Shown piece by piece: positions 1 to 8,071 of a stretch of 64,000 bases of DNA. Both the position numbers and the translations under genes were made by a program. Position 1 is the first letter of the stretch. Every line of letters starts with the position of its first letter. Source of the DNA: Pseudobdellovibrionaceae bacterium (lineage in GTDB: Bacteria > Bdellovibrionota > Bdellovibrionia > Bdellovibrionales > UBA1609); assembly GCA_023898385.1 (NCBI GenBank), contig CP060220.1, positions 1,984,001 to 2,048,000 of the forward strand. Reading direction: 5' to 3'. A model generated the notes under the pieces. It ran no database searches, was not told the DNA's origin, and saw only the letters and a program-made list of their open reading frames with translations.

Positions 1-1059
1 GATTAATTCTTCATGAATTTCAGGAACACTGGCCGACTTTGGCCGATTATCGATAAAATCTTCTAAAACAATGCGTCGATCAGAATAACGGCTATGTCGG
101 TCGTACAGGGTGGCCAAGCGCAGAATAATGGGAGCCACGTCCAGTTGCCCAGCCTGACTTTGAAAATAACTGAAGGCTTGTTTTGCCGGCAGCACATCTT
201 CGTAAAAGATGGTCATATCCAAAAGCGCTTCTTTTCTTAAATCAAGGCGAGCATCGATATTGTTTTGTTCCACATATCGACCATACTCTACGACCGCCTC
301 AAGCTCTTTAAGGCCATCCATTGGTTGATGGAGGTTGTAGTAAGACCAAGCGGCCTTGTACAAACCATAGGGATACACTCTCGACTGAGGGTATTTTTTG
401 ATGGCATTAAAGTGGTCCAATGCAAATTTAAATTTCTGACGATCAAAATTAATTTCACCAATGGCTAAATGACAGTCTGCCACCAGTGGAGAATAACTGT
501 GATCTTTTACAATCGTCCAATATTTTTTCTCGGCTTCTTTCTGCTGGCCGAGCTGCTGGCGGGCAAAGCCATTGTTAAAAATAACTAGATCCATTTTTCT
601 ATAGCGAGGAAAACGTCTTTCTATTTTTTCGTATATATCTATGGCTTGCGTGATGAACTTTTTAGATGAAGCCTTTTTTACGAGAGCTGGCGCTGCTTTC
701 ACCACCGTGTCAGACTGCCGATTCAGCTCTAAAAAGCGGTCTGTCTTTGATCGACGCATGTAGAGCTCTGCTAAACGAAAATGCAAATCGGGCTCAATGG
801 GTGATCCTTTATATTTTCGAAGAAGCTTCTGAATTTGCTGGACGGCTTTTTTCTCACTAGTTGAAATCAAGACTTCAGCCTGCAGAGCCCTGAGGTCATT
901 TTCTTTTTCATTGCCCTCAACCAGCTTTAATTCCTCAAGACCAGTCTTCACCTTCGGCTTTTCAGCGGCACGCACCTCTCCCCAAATTGAAACCAAAAGC
1001 GCTCCTAACAAGACGCCCAGGGTTCGGTTTGTTTTAAGAGTTCGTATCGCGTTCATCAT
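1..1059 (-). CDS. Secreted TPR-type protein of a TolQR motor cluster (3' end outside window)
   Basis: The reading frame runs leftward from an ATG at 1059 and leaves the window, so the C-terminus is missing. It opens with an export signal (MMNAIRTLKTNRTLGVLLGA, continuing to an AEA-like boundary). Helical repeats of TPR character follow, for example AELYMRRSKTDRFLELNRQ and FKFALDHFNAIKKYPQSRVY, which resemble outer-membrane lipoprotein/YbgF-like scaffolds. An in-frame ATG at 1071 is possible, but a GAAGGA sequence fits the 1059 start better. It is the last gene seen of the TolQ-TolR-TolR operon, with only about 18 nt from the preceding stop. I infer a periplasmic partner of the proton channel. 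The exact function is not recognisable. Confidence 0.75.
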   Translation of the reverse strand, partial: MMNAIRTLKTNRTLGVLLGALLVSIWGEVRAAEKPKVKTGLEELKLVEGNEKENDLRALQAEVLISTSEKKAVQQIQKLLRKYKGSPIEPDLHFRLAELYMRRSKTDRFLELNRQSDTVVKAAPALVKKASSKKFITQAIDIYEKIERRFPRYRKMDLVIFNNGFARQQLGQQKEAEKKYWTIVKDHSYSPLVADCHLAIGEINFDRQKFKFALDHFNAIKKYPQSRVYPYGLYKAAWSYYNLHQPMDGLKELEAVVEYGRYVEQNNIDARLDLRKEALLDMTIFYEDVLPAKQAFSYFQSQAGQLDVAPIILRLATLYDRHSRYSDRRIVLEDFIDNRPKSASVPEIHEELI

Positions 1060-1077
1060 TATATTAACCATTCCTTC

Positions 1078-1590
1078 TTATTGATTAGCCATCGTCGCAA
1101 GCTTCATATCTGCATAACCAGCGAGCGACGACGTATACATCACTTTCTTCAATAATCCGTAATCTAGGCCCTGATCGGCCAACATCACAATTTTTCCGTC
1201 AAACTGAAACTCAGTGTTTTGCTCAGCAATGGCTTGTGCCTTTTTTGCTTGTTCATCCAATGCCTGAAACAGTCCTTTAATAAAATCGGGATCGTTCGCC
1301 TCTGTCGAGTTCACCTCAAGATGCCCTTCGTTCATGGGGACAATCTTTTTATCATCCACATAGATGCCATCTGTCGCTACCACTAGGCGGACGGCTTCAA
1401 CCGGGTCCGTATAGCTCGATGAATGAGGAAGTTTTAGTCCTTCATGAGCGGTGACATGAACGGCACTTGTCGAGTAGCTTTTTAACAAAAACACAATCAT
1501 AATAGTGAACATGTCCACCATAGCTGTGAGCTGAAGAATGAATGTGGATTTGCGATTGTTTCGCTTCATTGTTTCAACAGCGCGTCTCAT
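1078..1590 (-). CDS. ExbD/TolR-family protein with the transmembrane aspartate
   Basis: A 170-residue ExbD/TolR protein: a short basic N-terminus, one membrane helix (about residues 18-38, FILQLTAMVDMFTIMIVFLL) and a periplasmic domain. The proton-relay aspartate of the family is present (D26, TAMVD). The start at 1590 is chosen because a GGAGGG Shine-Dalgarno lies 5 nt upstream and the ATG follows the previous stop codon almost directly. A longer frame opening at 1614 would run through that RBS. It should form the stator with the TolQ-like protein and the TolR-like protein upstream. Family assignment is firm; whether the complex drives motility, transport or envelope constriction is inference. 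Confidence 0.88.
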   Translation of the reverse strand: MRRAVETMKRNNRKSTFILQLTAMVDMFTIMIVFLLKSYSTSAVHVTAHEGLKLPHSSSYTDPVEAVRLVVATDGIYVDDKKIVPMNEGHLEVNSTEANDPDFIKGLFQALDEQAKKAQAIAEQNTEFQFDGKIVMLADQGLDYGLLKKVMYTSSLAGYADMKLATMANQ

Positions 1591-1591
1591 T

Positions 1592-2149
1592 TTATCCCTC
1601 CACCACGTTGGCAAACACCACGTCAGGAAACATCACATCTGTGGCTACCATTTGTCCTGTGGCTCCATCTTGAATTTGAACTTGCTTAGCTTTATCTTTT
1701 ATAGTTCTTGCTTCATCTATAACTTTAACGATTTGCTCATAAGAAATGCCCTCTTTTGGAAATAAATCCAGTCGAAAAGTCTTAGGGTATTTTTGTTTCA
1801 CTACCACCAGGGCTCCCTGCAGACCCGTTAAATCCCACTCTCCGGCCGTTTTTGGCAATTGAGTGCGATTAACCACTCGGCCATCTTCGGAAACCGTGAG
1901 TGAAAAGCCCTGAGCCTGGTCCATTTCAAGCTTTACTAATATTTCACGTTCTTTTTTGTTGCGATCTTGCTCGATAGCTTCTTGCACAGCCTGAGGCAAT
2001 GCCGTTTCAATGATTGTGATCTGCACAAACGCCACGGACAGCAATAACATAGGAATCAGAGTCACCATGAGCGATAACATGGGAGATAAATCCAGCTCAA
2101 AGGTGGCTTCCGAATCACTGTTTAAGTTTGCTAAACGTGAATTCTTCAT
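1592..2149 (-). CDS. ExbD/TolR-family protein lacking the transmembrane aspartate
   Basis: A 185-residue ExbD/TolR-like protein with one N-terminal membrane segment (about residues 20-45, FELDLSPMLSLMVTLIPMLL) and a periplasmic domain. Where ExbD/TolR proteins carry a membrane aspartate three residues after the conserved proline, this one has serine (P23-M-L-S26). The neighbouring paralogue keeps Asp at the same position. It starts 1 nt after the tolQ-like stop and is probably translationally coupled to it. A second, non-conducting TolR-like subunit in a three-gene motor operon recalls the AglR/AglS arrangement of myxobacteria; that comparison is established knowledge of the family, its application here inference. 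Confidence 0.85.
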   Translation of the reverse strand: MKNSRLANLNSDSEATFELDLSPMLSLMVTLIPMLLLSVAFVQITIIETALPQAVQEAIEQDRNKKEREILVKLEMDQAQGFSLTVSEDGRVVNRTQLPKTAGEWDLTGLQGALVVVKQKYPKTFRLDLFPKEGISYEQIVKVIDEARTIKDKAKQVQIQDGATGQMVATDVMFPDVVFANVVEG

Positions 2150-2150
2150 A

Positions 2151-2879
2151 TTAGTTCGCCTTTGCGTTAGGTGCCGGTGGTTCGTTTTTTGATCGACCAG
2201 CTATTTCAGACTCGCCAAGGTTTTTAGGAAACGCTACGGCTTGAGCAAATGGCTGGTAGTGTCTTGTTGTCAGTAAATCAACTACTTTAGATGCATGTTC
2301 TGAAACCTCTTCGAGCAAGTGATTTTGCCGTGAGTGCAAGAACGAATAAACAACCATCGTAGGAATAGCTACTGATAAACCAAGGGCTGTGGTGTACATC
2401 GCCATTGAAATACCTTGAGCCAACACCAATTGCTTTTGGGCAGGGTCAGCATCACCGACAGCGGCAAAGGCCATGATTAGACCAATAATCGTACCCAATA
2501 AACCCAGCAGAGTGGATACGTTTGCAATCATAGAAAGGTAACCCAGTCGCTTACCAAGATTAGGTATAATTTCTGATAGAGCAATGTCTAGGCCAGTGTT
2601 AATACCTTCATCATCGCGATCCGCTCGCTCTAATACACCCTTTATTGTGTGAGCCAATGGCGATTTGTCGTTAGCAGAACAAAAGGTAATGGCCTCATCA
2701 ATTTGGTCGTTCATTACCAAACTAGTAAGTTGCTTCATAAACTCTTGTGTTTTAATCGAATAGTCAAAGTACAATACTTTCACCCGTTCGACGATTAGAG
2801 CCAGTGATACCACGCCCATCAGAACAATCAGATAGGCTGGAATACCGCCATCCACTATAATAGAACCGATATTTGTCAT
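2151..2879 (-). CDS. MotA/TolQ/ExbB proton channel protein
   Basis: A 242-residue TolQ/ExbB-type protein. One N-terminal membrane helix (about 14-34, YLIVLMGVVSLALIVERVKV) is followed by a cytoplasmic loop. Two long helices then carry the family signature (around residues 125-200, LSMIANVSTLLGLLGTIIGL and ISMAMYTTALGLSVAIPTMV). It is the promoter-proximal gene of the tolQ-tolR-tolR-TPR operon and builds the proton-conducting channel of the motor in the inner membrane. About 360 bp separate it from the next gene upstream, so its promoter should lie in 2880-3240, which also holds the long inverted repeat LIR1. The specific motor type (Tol-Pal, ExbBD or Agl) cannot be told from this protein alone. 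Confidence 0.9.
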   Translation of the reverse strand: MTNIGSIIVDGGIPAYLIVLMGVVSLALIVERVKVLYFDYSIKTQEFMKQLTSLVMNDQIDEAITFCSANDKSPLAHTIKGVLERADRDDEGINTGLDIALSEIIPNLGKRLGYLSMIANVSTLLGLLGTIIGLIMAFAAVGDADPAQKQLVLAQGISMAMYTTALGLSVAIPTMVVYSFLHSRQNHLLEEVSEHASKVVDLLTTRHYQPFAQAVAFPKNLGESEIAGRSKNEPPAPNAKAN

Positions 2880-2926
2880 TTGGTTACCCCCATGTTTTAA
2901 ATAACCATACTTAAAAAATTGCTGGT

Positions 2927-3097
2927 TCCACAGCTCAGATAAATCAGGTCAGGAAGCCGTCGCCTATGCGGCGCTCGCGTCGTGCATGGCGTATCCGGGT
3001 TGCGGCACGTTAGTGACGCAATCCGAAGACGACATGCGGCCGAAAGCGTCAGCCGCATAGGCGACGGCTTCCTGACCTGATTTATCTGAGCTGTGGA
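2927..3097. repeat. Long inverted repeat LIR1 with conserved core
   Basis: Perfect 46-nt inverted arms at 2927-2972 and 3052-3097 enclose 79 nt. The inner part, 2982-3041, is nearly identical to the core of a second element at 35718-35776 (one short difference near the middle). The core is itself an imperfect palindrome: its halves (GCATGGCGTATCCGGG and the complement of CCGAAGACGACATGC) pair at most positions. The arms do not match the arms of the second copy except for the outermost TCCA/TGGA. It lies between the end of the GYF_2-PilZ gene and the start of the TolQ-like gene. No ORF is credible inside it. Its nature (fold-back element, REP-like palindrome or structured RNA) is unknown. Confidence 0.9.
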
Positions 3098-3153
3098 GCT
3101 CTGCCATTGAGGGTAAAATCGAATTACATGTACACCCTCAAAGCTTAAACTTC

Positions 3154-3183
3154 AGTGATCAGCTGTCGCCCATCACTTTTTTT
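3154..3183 (+). terminator. Terminator-like hairpin beside LIR1
   Basis: AGTGAT at 3154-3159 pairs with ATCACT at 3172-3177 and is followed by a run of seven T on the plus strand, the layout of a weak intrinsic terminator. Both neighbouring genes are on the minus strand, so it would serve a plus-strand transcript, for example one crossing LIR1. It is framed by two further complementary pairs: ACATGTACAC at 3126-3135 with GTGTACATGT at 3198-3207, and CTCAAAGC at 3137-3144 with GCTTTGAG at 3208-3215. Because these occur in the order A-B-A'-B' they could only pair together as an interlocked, pseudoknot-like fold. Function is not known. Confidence 0.4.
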
Positions 3184-3240
3184 GTTTTCGCTCTTCCGTG
3201 TACATGTGCTTTGAGCTGATTATGTCGCCCTAGTGCCGTA

Positions 3241-4092
3241 CTATGCGGCTTCCTGGGTTTTAGCATAATCTTGCAGAAACTTCTGTGTATTCGAACTGAT
3301 GTTTTTAAACTTCAAACCATACATAAGAGGCGCGTTTTTATCTTTAACACCACCAACAAATTTCTTACTTACAACTTCACAAACCGCATTAAATGGTGGG
3401 ACACCGTCGCCAGGCTTAAAATGTAAAAATAAGCTCTGACCCGGAACAAGCATGGAGTTGTCCATGATTACACCCGCACCGCCGGCGCTGATTTCTACGG
3501 CATGCCCCTTCCACACATTTTTATTATCGTGAACGATAATGGATCCACCAAACTTAGCTCTTCGATGGCGCCGTCGAAAGAATACTTCTTTGATTTCAGG
3601 CATCAGTGTATTTTGCAGTTTCTGAATATTGGCTGTCTTAAACGCCTCGATTTCAGCAATTCGCACCCAAGTCTCCAAACCTGAATGCCAGGCAAAATCA
3701 AATTCATACACCACTTTTTCTTGTAGCATACGAACAACATCGGGATACGAAAAGGGTCCAAAACGATTCTCTCCCTTTAAAACGTACCAATCATAAAGCA
3801 TGTATTCGGGCTGGCCGGCCTCGGCCACTTTTTGTTTTAACTCCTGCGGAACATCTTCAGATACGGCACTCACCTCAGGCTGAGCCTTGGGCTTCGGCGG
3901 TGCCTTCGGCCGAAACTCAGAAAGTTTTTTCGAAATCACTGCATGCTCAAGAAAAGCTACCCAATCATTAGCCTGCTCATCGAACAAATAGTCCATAGGG
4001 CTAAGTTCACTTGAACCTACTTTTTGCACAATTTCATCTATTGAGTACGGACCCTGTTGCTCGCCATTGTGTGATATATAGAACTTCGCCAT
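3241..4092 (-). CDS. GYF_2-GYF_2-PilZ protein (putative c-di-GMP effector)
   Basis: A 283-residue protein with two GYF_2-like modules (about 3-52, FYISHNGEQQGPYSIDEIVQ; about 98-152, WYVLKGENRFGPFSYPDVVR). A Pro/Ala linker separates them. A C-terminal PilZ-type domain follows (about 172-275) with an arginine-rich RRRHRR segment and an ISAGGAGV motif, which match the two c-di-GMP contacts of PilZ proteins in outline. GYF_2 modules are usually protein-interaction surfaces. The protein is cytoplasmic by prediction (no signal, no membrane segment). It is transcribed alone toward LIR1 and the TolQ motor operon. A role linking c-di-GMP to motility or envelope machinery is inference. Confidence 0.82.
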   Translation of the reverse strand: MAKFYISHNGEQQGPYSIDEIVQKVGSSELSPMDYLFDEQANDWVAFLEHAVISKKLSEFRPKAPPKPKAQPEVSAVSEDVPQELKQKVAEAGQPEYMLYDWYVLKGENRFGPFSYPDVVRMLQEKVVYEFDFAWHSGLETWVRIAEIEAFKTANIQKLQNTLMPEIKEVFFRRRHRRAKFGGSIIVHDNKNVWKGHAVEISAGGAGVIMDNSMLVPGQSLFLHFKPGDGVPPFNAVCEVVSKKFVGGVKDKNAPLMYGLKFKNISSNTQKFLQDYAKTQEAA

Positions 4093-4347
4093 AGTCTTGA
4101 CCTTTTAAATTTCGAATCTAAATAATTCTTTACGTTTATCTTCAAGGGGACCATCGGCGGTTTCGCCCCCTGACTTAAGACTGAACTGGGGATTTTTTGG
4201 GATATTGACCAATTTTTCTGTGTTTTGCGCAATAATGAGACAACACTTTGAGAAATGTCTTTTTTTTTGTTGAACTAGTAAACGGGATTCATCGAATGCC
4301 GCAATCAAAGTGTTACCATAGGCAACATTTTATGTTAGAGGTTTAGG

Positions 4348-5085
4348 GTGCCACACTCAAAAGAAATACATGCCAAAATCATTGAAGTAGCCCGAAATCG
4401 GGCCTCTTCCCCATCACCATTGATCGCCGTCTTTGACCTGGATTCGACTTTATTCAATGTGACTCAGAGAACTCAACGCATCTTGCACGATTTTGCAGGC
4501 GATCCAGAAATGCAAAGGCTCTACCCCAATGAATGCGCCCAATTGAAGATCAGCGAAACCGAACATACAGATTGGGGCATACGACAAACACTGGTGCGAT
4601 CAGGCATTCGCTCTGAGCTGTTGTTTTTTGAGGCCGTGCGCGAGTTCTGGGCAGAACATTTTTTTAGCAATCCCTACCTAGATTGGGACATCCCCTACAC
4701 CGGGGCCGTTGATTTCACTCGATCAATTTTTGAAGCTGGAGCGCGGATCATGTACCTCACCGGTCGCGACCGGCCCCGAATGGAAACTGGAACGATCACA
4801 GGACTCAAAAAATGGAACTTTCCCCTTGTGAACCCAGTTTCAGATTTGATTATGAAACCAGACCGCCACTTAAGAGATGAATCCTTTAAGGCCAGTGAGT
4901 TAGAAAGATTTTGCGCAGAGGATTCAGACGTTTGGTTTTTCGAAAATGAACCCGTCATCATCAATCACGTCCGCAGGCAGTGCCCCAACGTGAATCTTGT
5001 TTTTATTGATAGCGTCCACTCCGGGAGAGAGGCTTCGCCGGCTGACCTACCAGTCATTCAAATGCACTACACTTTGAGTGATTGA
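4348..5085 (+). CDS. HAD-superfamily hydrolase
   Basis: A 245-residue HAD-type protein. Motif I is FDLDSTLFN (nucleophile and general acid DxD, about residues 28-30), and motif II is YLTGRDRPR (Thr, about 138). Later acidic residues (FFENEP, and the DSVHSG region) fit motif IV. Such enzymes are cytoplasmic phosphatases acting on phosphate monoesters; the substrate cannot be read from the sequence. The start is a GTG at 4348; no in-frame ATG lies upstream. It is transcribed divergently from the GYF_2-PilZ gene across a 255-bp gap that must hold both promoters. There is no signal peptide. Confidence 0.8.
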   Translation: MPHSKEIHAKIIEVARNRASSPSPLIAVFDLDSTLFNVTQRTQRILHDFAGDPEMQRLYPNECAQLKISETEHTDWGIRQTLVRSGIRSELLFFEAVREFWAEHFFSNPYLDWDIPYTGAVDFTRSIFEAGARIMYLTGRDRPRMETGTITGLKKWNFPLVNPVSDLIMKPDRHLRDESFKASELERFCAEDSDVWFFENEPVIINHVRRQCPNVNLVFIDSVHSGREASPADLPVIQMHYTLSD

Positions 5086-5314
5086 TCGCCCTCGCAGATT
5101 TTGACGCAAAGCAATCAATGACACTATATGCCGCAGAGGAAAGAATATACACACACTAAATATAGTGATTTGCTCTCTCAAAACCTATTTATTCGTTTTA
5201 AGACCTACTCGCTGATTGGGGTCCAATCAATTGCCATATGTTATGTTTACAACATCTATATTACTTTTCTACAATTCACTCAGAGACACACTGAACCGTT
5301 CATTGGGGGGACAT

Positions 5315-6424
5315 ATGGCTCGGATTTTAGCCTTGGGGATACTGACTTTGGTAACCACCTTTTCGCTGATTCAACCGCTGTGGGCTAAAAATGAACTTCG
5401 AGTGATGTCGTACAACGTGGAAAACCTATTTGATACGGCCCATGACGAAGGTAAGAGTGATTGGGATTTCTTGCCAAAAGGCTACCCTGGAAAAAAAGAA
5501 GGCTGCCTCACCAAGAGCCCTAAGTATCGAGCCGCATGTTTAAACGGAGATTGGACAGAAGACAAACTTCGTCTCAAATTGGATCAGATTAAGAAGGTGG
5601 TGTTGCAAGGTGAGCGCCCAGATATTTTAGCCATTGAAGAGGTTGAAAACGAAGTTGTGTTAAAGCGATTGGCACAAACCCTGGGCTTTGATCAGTATGT
5701 TCTCGAAGAAGGTCCCGATCATCGCGGCATTGACGTGGCCCTCCTTTATGACAGCAGTTCTGCAAATTATATCAGCCACCGTGTCCACCGCTTCAAAGGT
5801 GATGAATTTGACCAAAAGCCCACTCGCGACATCCTCGGTGTGTATTTTCAACTGGACAGCCAAAATGTTCTCGCCGTCTATGTCAATCACTGGCCCTCAC
5901 AAGCGGCCCCAGCAACCAAGCGCTTCAAGGTGGCGCAAGAGTTAAAAAACATGATGGAAGAAGACCGACAAAAATATGGCAAAAACTTTCACGGAATAGC
6001 CACTGGCGATTTCAACACCGTTGATAGCGATTGGCCCCATCCCCATAAGGGTGTGCTCGAGAGCCGAGCCTGGAAAAACTATCTTTTAGATCTTCGTGAA
6101 CTGGCTGAAGACCGTGGAAGTCTTAAAAATGGTCAGCCTCTTGGGACTTATTTCTTTCCACCGAAAATGTCGTGGAACTATCTGGACAAATTTTTTGTCA
6201 CACAAAATCTGTTTGATAAAAACGGAGTGGAAGTCGTGTTGAGTAGTTTCAACGTGCGGGCTCCTGAGTTTGCAGCAGACACTTATGAGTACCGAAGAAA
6301 AAACCTACCCCTTTACGGTTCAAAGGTTTCAGGCGTTCCATTAAGATACAATCACAAAGCCACATCCGCCACAAAAGCCGGGTTCTCAGATCACTATCCC
6401 ATCGAGATGAGGATTAAATACTAA
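5315..6424 (+). CDS. Secreted endonuclease/exonuclease/phosphatase-family protein
   Basis: The start at 5315 is preferred over an in-frame upstream one because a purine-rich GGGGGGA lies just before it and the protein then opens with a clean signal peptide (MARILALGILTLVTTFSLIQ, cleavage after WA), giving 369 residues. The mature part is an EEP-fold enzyme: VMSYNVENLFDT (metal-binding Asn), AIEEVEN (Glu), a GDFN motif and a terminal SDHYPI. These are the catalytic signatures of DNase I-like nucleases and phosphodiesterases. It is exported, so it could degrade extracellular or prey nucleic acid; substrate and role are inference. It ends tail to tail with the GGEEF gene, overlapping by 4 nt. 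Confidence 0.85.
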   Translation: MARILALGILTLVTTFSLIQPLWAKNELRVMSYNVENLFDTAHDEGKSDWDFLPKGYPGKKEGCLTKSPKYRAACLNGDWTEDKLRLKLDQIKKVVLQGERPDILAIEEVENEVVLKRLAQTLGFDQYVLEEGPDHRGIDVALLYDSSSANYISHRVHRFKGDEFDQKPTRDILGVYFQLDSQNVLAVYVNHWPSQAAPATKRFKVAQELKNMMEEDRQKYGKNFHGIATGDFNTVDSDWPHPHKGVLESRAWKNYLLDLRELAEDRGSLKNGQPLGTYFFPPKMSWNYLDKFFVTQNLFDKNGVEVVLSSFNVRAPEFAADTYEYRRKNLPLYGSKVSGVPLRYNHKATSATKAGFSDHYPIEMRIKY

Positions 6425-7242
6425 AGAAGTAGGTAATCTTGGCAGCTCGCATCCCACACGATGGTATCGCGAGTGACTTTGGCTTTGTAGAGGGCACTGT
6501 CAGATTGCTCAATCACCTCTGCTAGTGTCGGGCCTGGGTTTTTAGAATCACCAACGGTGTATTTTGCTACTCCAATAGAGATTGTCACTGAGAACTCGTC
6601 TCCCCCAGTGGTGGGCCTGAAGCGGAGCGATTTAATCTGGCTATGAATCCGTTCCACAATTTCATGGACTTTGCCATAATCAGCCAGGTTTAACAAAATC
6701 ACAAATTCTTCACCGCCTGTGCGAAAGGCCACATCTGTAGCCCGTAATCCATCGCGAATACCTTGGGCAATTCCTCGAATAACAACATCTCCTGTGGGAT
6801 GCCCATAGGTGTTATTGATTCGACTAAAATGATCAATATCCATGGTGACCACATAGAGGTCTTGTGTGGGTGGTGTCGACACTCGCTGATCGAAAGCCCT
6901 TCGATTGTGCAATTGAGTGAGTGCATCGGTCTGCACGGCCTGCTCGAGGGCCTGTTCGTAAGCATAATGCTGCTGAAGAATGGCTAAAGCCTTGTCAGGA
7001 CTCAAGCTCATTAAAAGGTCCAATCTCATTCTTGGCTTCATTCCTGAAAAAGGATTCATGGCGCCAGAACCAGGCTTTTCAATTAGGCTCCAGGGCTGCG
7101 GCGAGAGTAAATCGGCGGATTCTGTGGCTTCGGACGTATCTGGGCCAGAGGAATCCCCATCATTTTGAGGATATCCCTCAGATGCCAGCAGCAAAGCTAT
7201 AAAAGCCAACACGATTGGCCATTTTACGTCAGAAATCAGCAT
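6421..7242 (-). CDS. GGDEF diguanylate cyclase with N-terminal signal/anchor
   Basis: A 273-residue protein. The C-terminal GGDEF domain (about 98-265) has an intact GGEEF active site, preceded by the RxxD product-inhibition site with correct five-residue spacing (RATDVAFRTGGEEF). The N-terminus is a hydrophobic signal or anchor (about 7-24, KWPIVLAFIALLLASEG) followed by an acidic linker. The start at 7242 is backed by an AGAGGT Shine-Dalgarno 7 nt upstream. As drawn, the catalytic domain would face the periplasm, where GTP is not expected. An internal start near MNPFSGMKPRM would give a soluble cytoplasmic enzyme. It is the only GGDEF protein in this window with a complete signature. Confidence 0.85.
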   Translation of the reverse strand: MLISDVKWPIVLAFIALLLASEGYPQNDGDSSGPDTSEATESADLLSPQPWSLIEKPGSGAMNPFSGMKPRMRLDLLMSLSPDKALAILQQHYAYEQALEQAVQTDALTQLHNRRAFDQRVSTPPTQDLYVVTMDIDHFSRINNTYGHPTGDVVIRGIAQGIRDGLRATDVAFRTGGEEFVILLNLADYGKVHEIVERIHSQIKSLRFRPTTGGDEFSVTISIGVAKYTVGDSKNPGPTLAEVIEQSDSALYKAKVTRDTIVWDASCQDYLLL

Positions 7243-7258
7243 AGATTAGACCTCTTAC

Positions 7259-8059
7259 TTGACCTTACAAGATCTGTGCCGGTACACAAAAGAAGTGGGA
7301 ACCATAACCGTAGTCATTATCACTAAAAATGAAGAATGCAATATTGAGAGATGCCTTAAATCTATCCACGATTGGGTGGATGAAATTATCATTATGGATT
7401 CTCACAGTACCGATCGCACACCTGAAATTTGTAGATCTTTTGACAGGGTGACCTTTTACGACACCGATTGGCTTGGTTATGGAGCGACAAAAAACCTCGG
7501 CAATTCGAAAGCTCATTCCGATTATATCCTGTCCTTGGATGCCGACGAGGCTATTTCAGAGGAGCTAAAACAGGAGATTCTTCAGCTGCAACCTCAGCTC
7601 GATGGGACAACCGCCTTTTACCTCAATCGTTTAGTTAACTACTGCGGCCGCTGGATATACCATTCGGGTTGGCATCCAGACTACCAGCTTCGGCTCTTTC
7701 CCAAAGCCACAAGCCACTGGAACGAAGCCAAAGTTCATGAAAAAGTGATCGTGCAGGACAATACTCAAACGAACCGACTAAAAAGCCCCCTTTATCACTA
7801 CACATATCACACTCTCAGCGATCACCTTGAGCGCCTCAACCTTTACACATCCCTCGATGGGGAGCGCCTTGCTGAATCCAAGAAGAATTTTTTAGTGATT
7901 CGAGGGTTGATTAGCTTTTTCAGTCGATTCCTCAAACACTACTTTCTTAAGCGCGGGTTTTTAGATGGCTTTGAAGGGTTTTGTATTGCTTCGCTTTCAG
8001 CGTTTGCTGGGTTTGTCCGATATCTTAAAGCGTATCACCTTAGAAAAGGCATACGGTAG
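7259..8059 (+). CDS. Family 2 glycosyltransferase (WaaE/KdtX-like)
   Basis: A 266-residue GT2 enzyme with the GT-A nucleotide-sugar core: VVIITKNEECNIERCLKSI at the N-terminus, then the DSHSTDRT and LSLDADEAIS (DxD) motifs. A later H-rich segment (YHYTYHTLSDHLERLN) and the C-terminal FLKHYFLKRGFLDG are typical of the beta-1,4-glucosyltransferase WaaE/KdtX group acting on LPS inner core. It is peripheral to the inner membrane by analogy. The start is uncertain: TTG at 7259 lacks a convincing RBS, and an in-frame GTG at 7295 would remove 12 residues. It is followed after 12 nt by a GT9 gene, so the pair is likely an LPS-core operon. Confidence 0.85.
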   Translation: MTLQDLCRYTKEVGTITVVIITKNEECNIERCLKSIHDWVDEIIIMDSHSTDRTPEICRSFDRVTFYDTDWLGYGATKNLGNSKAHSDYILSLDADEAISEELKQEILQLQPQLDGTTAFYLNRLVNYCGRWIYHSGWHPDYQLRLFPKATSHWNEAKVHEKVIVQDNTQTNRLKSPLYHYTYHTLSDHLERLNLYTSLDGERLAESKKNFLVIRGLISFFSRFLKHYFLKRGFLDGFEGFCIASLSAFAGFVRYLKAYHLRKGIR

Positions 8060-8071
8060 TGGGAATTAACA

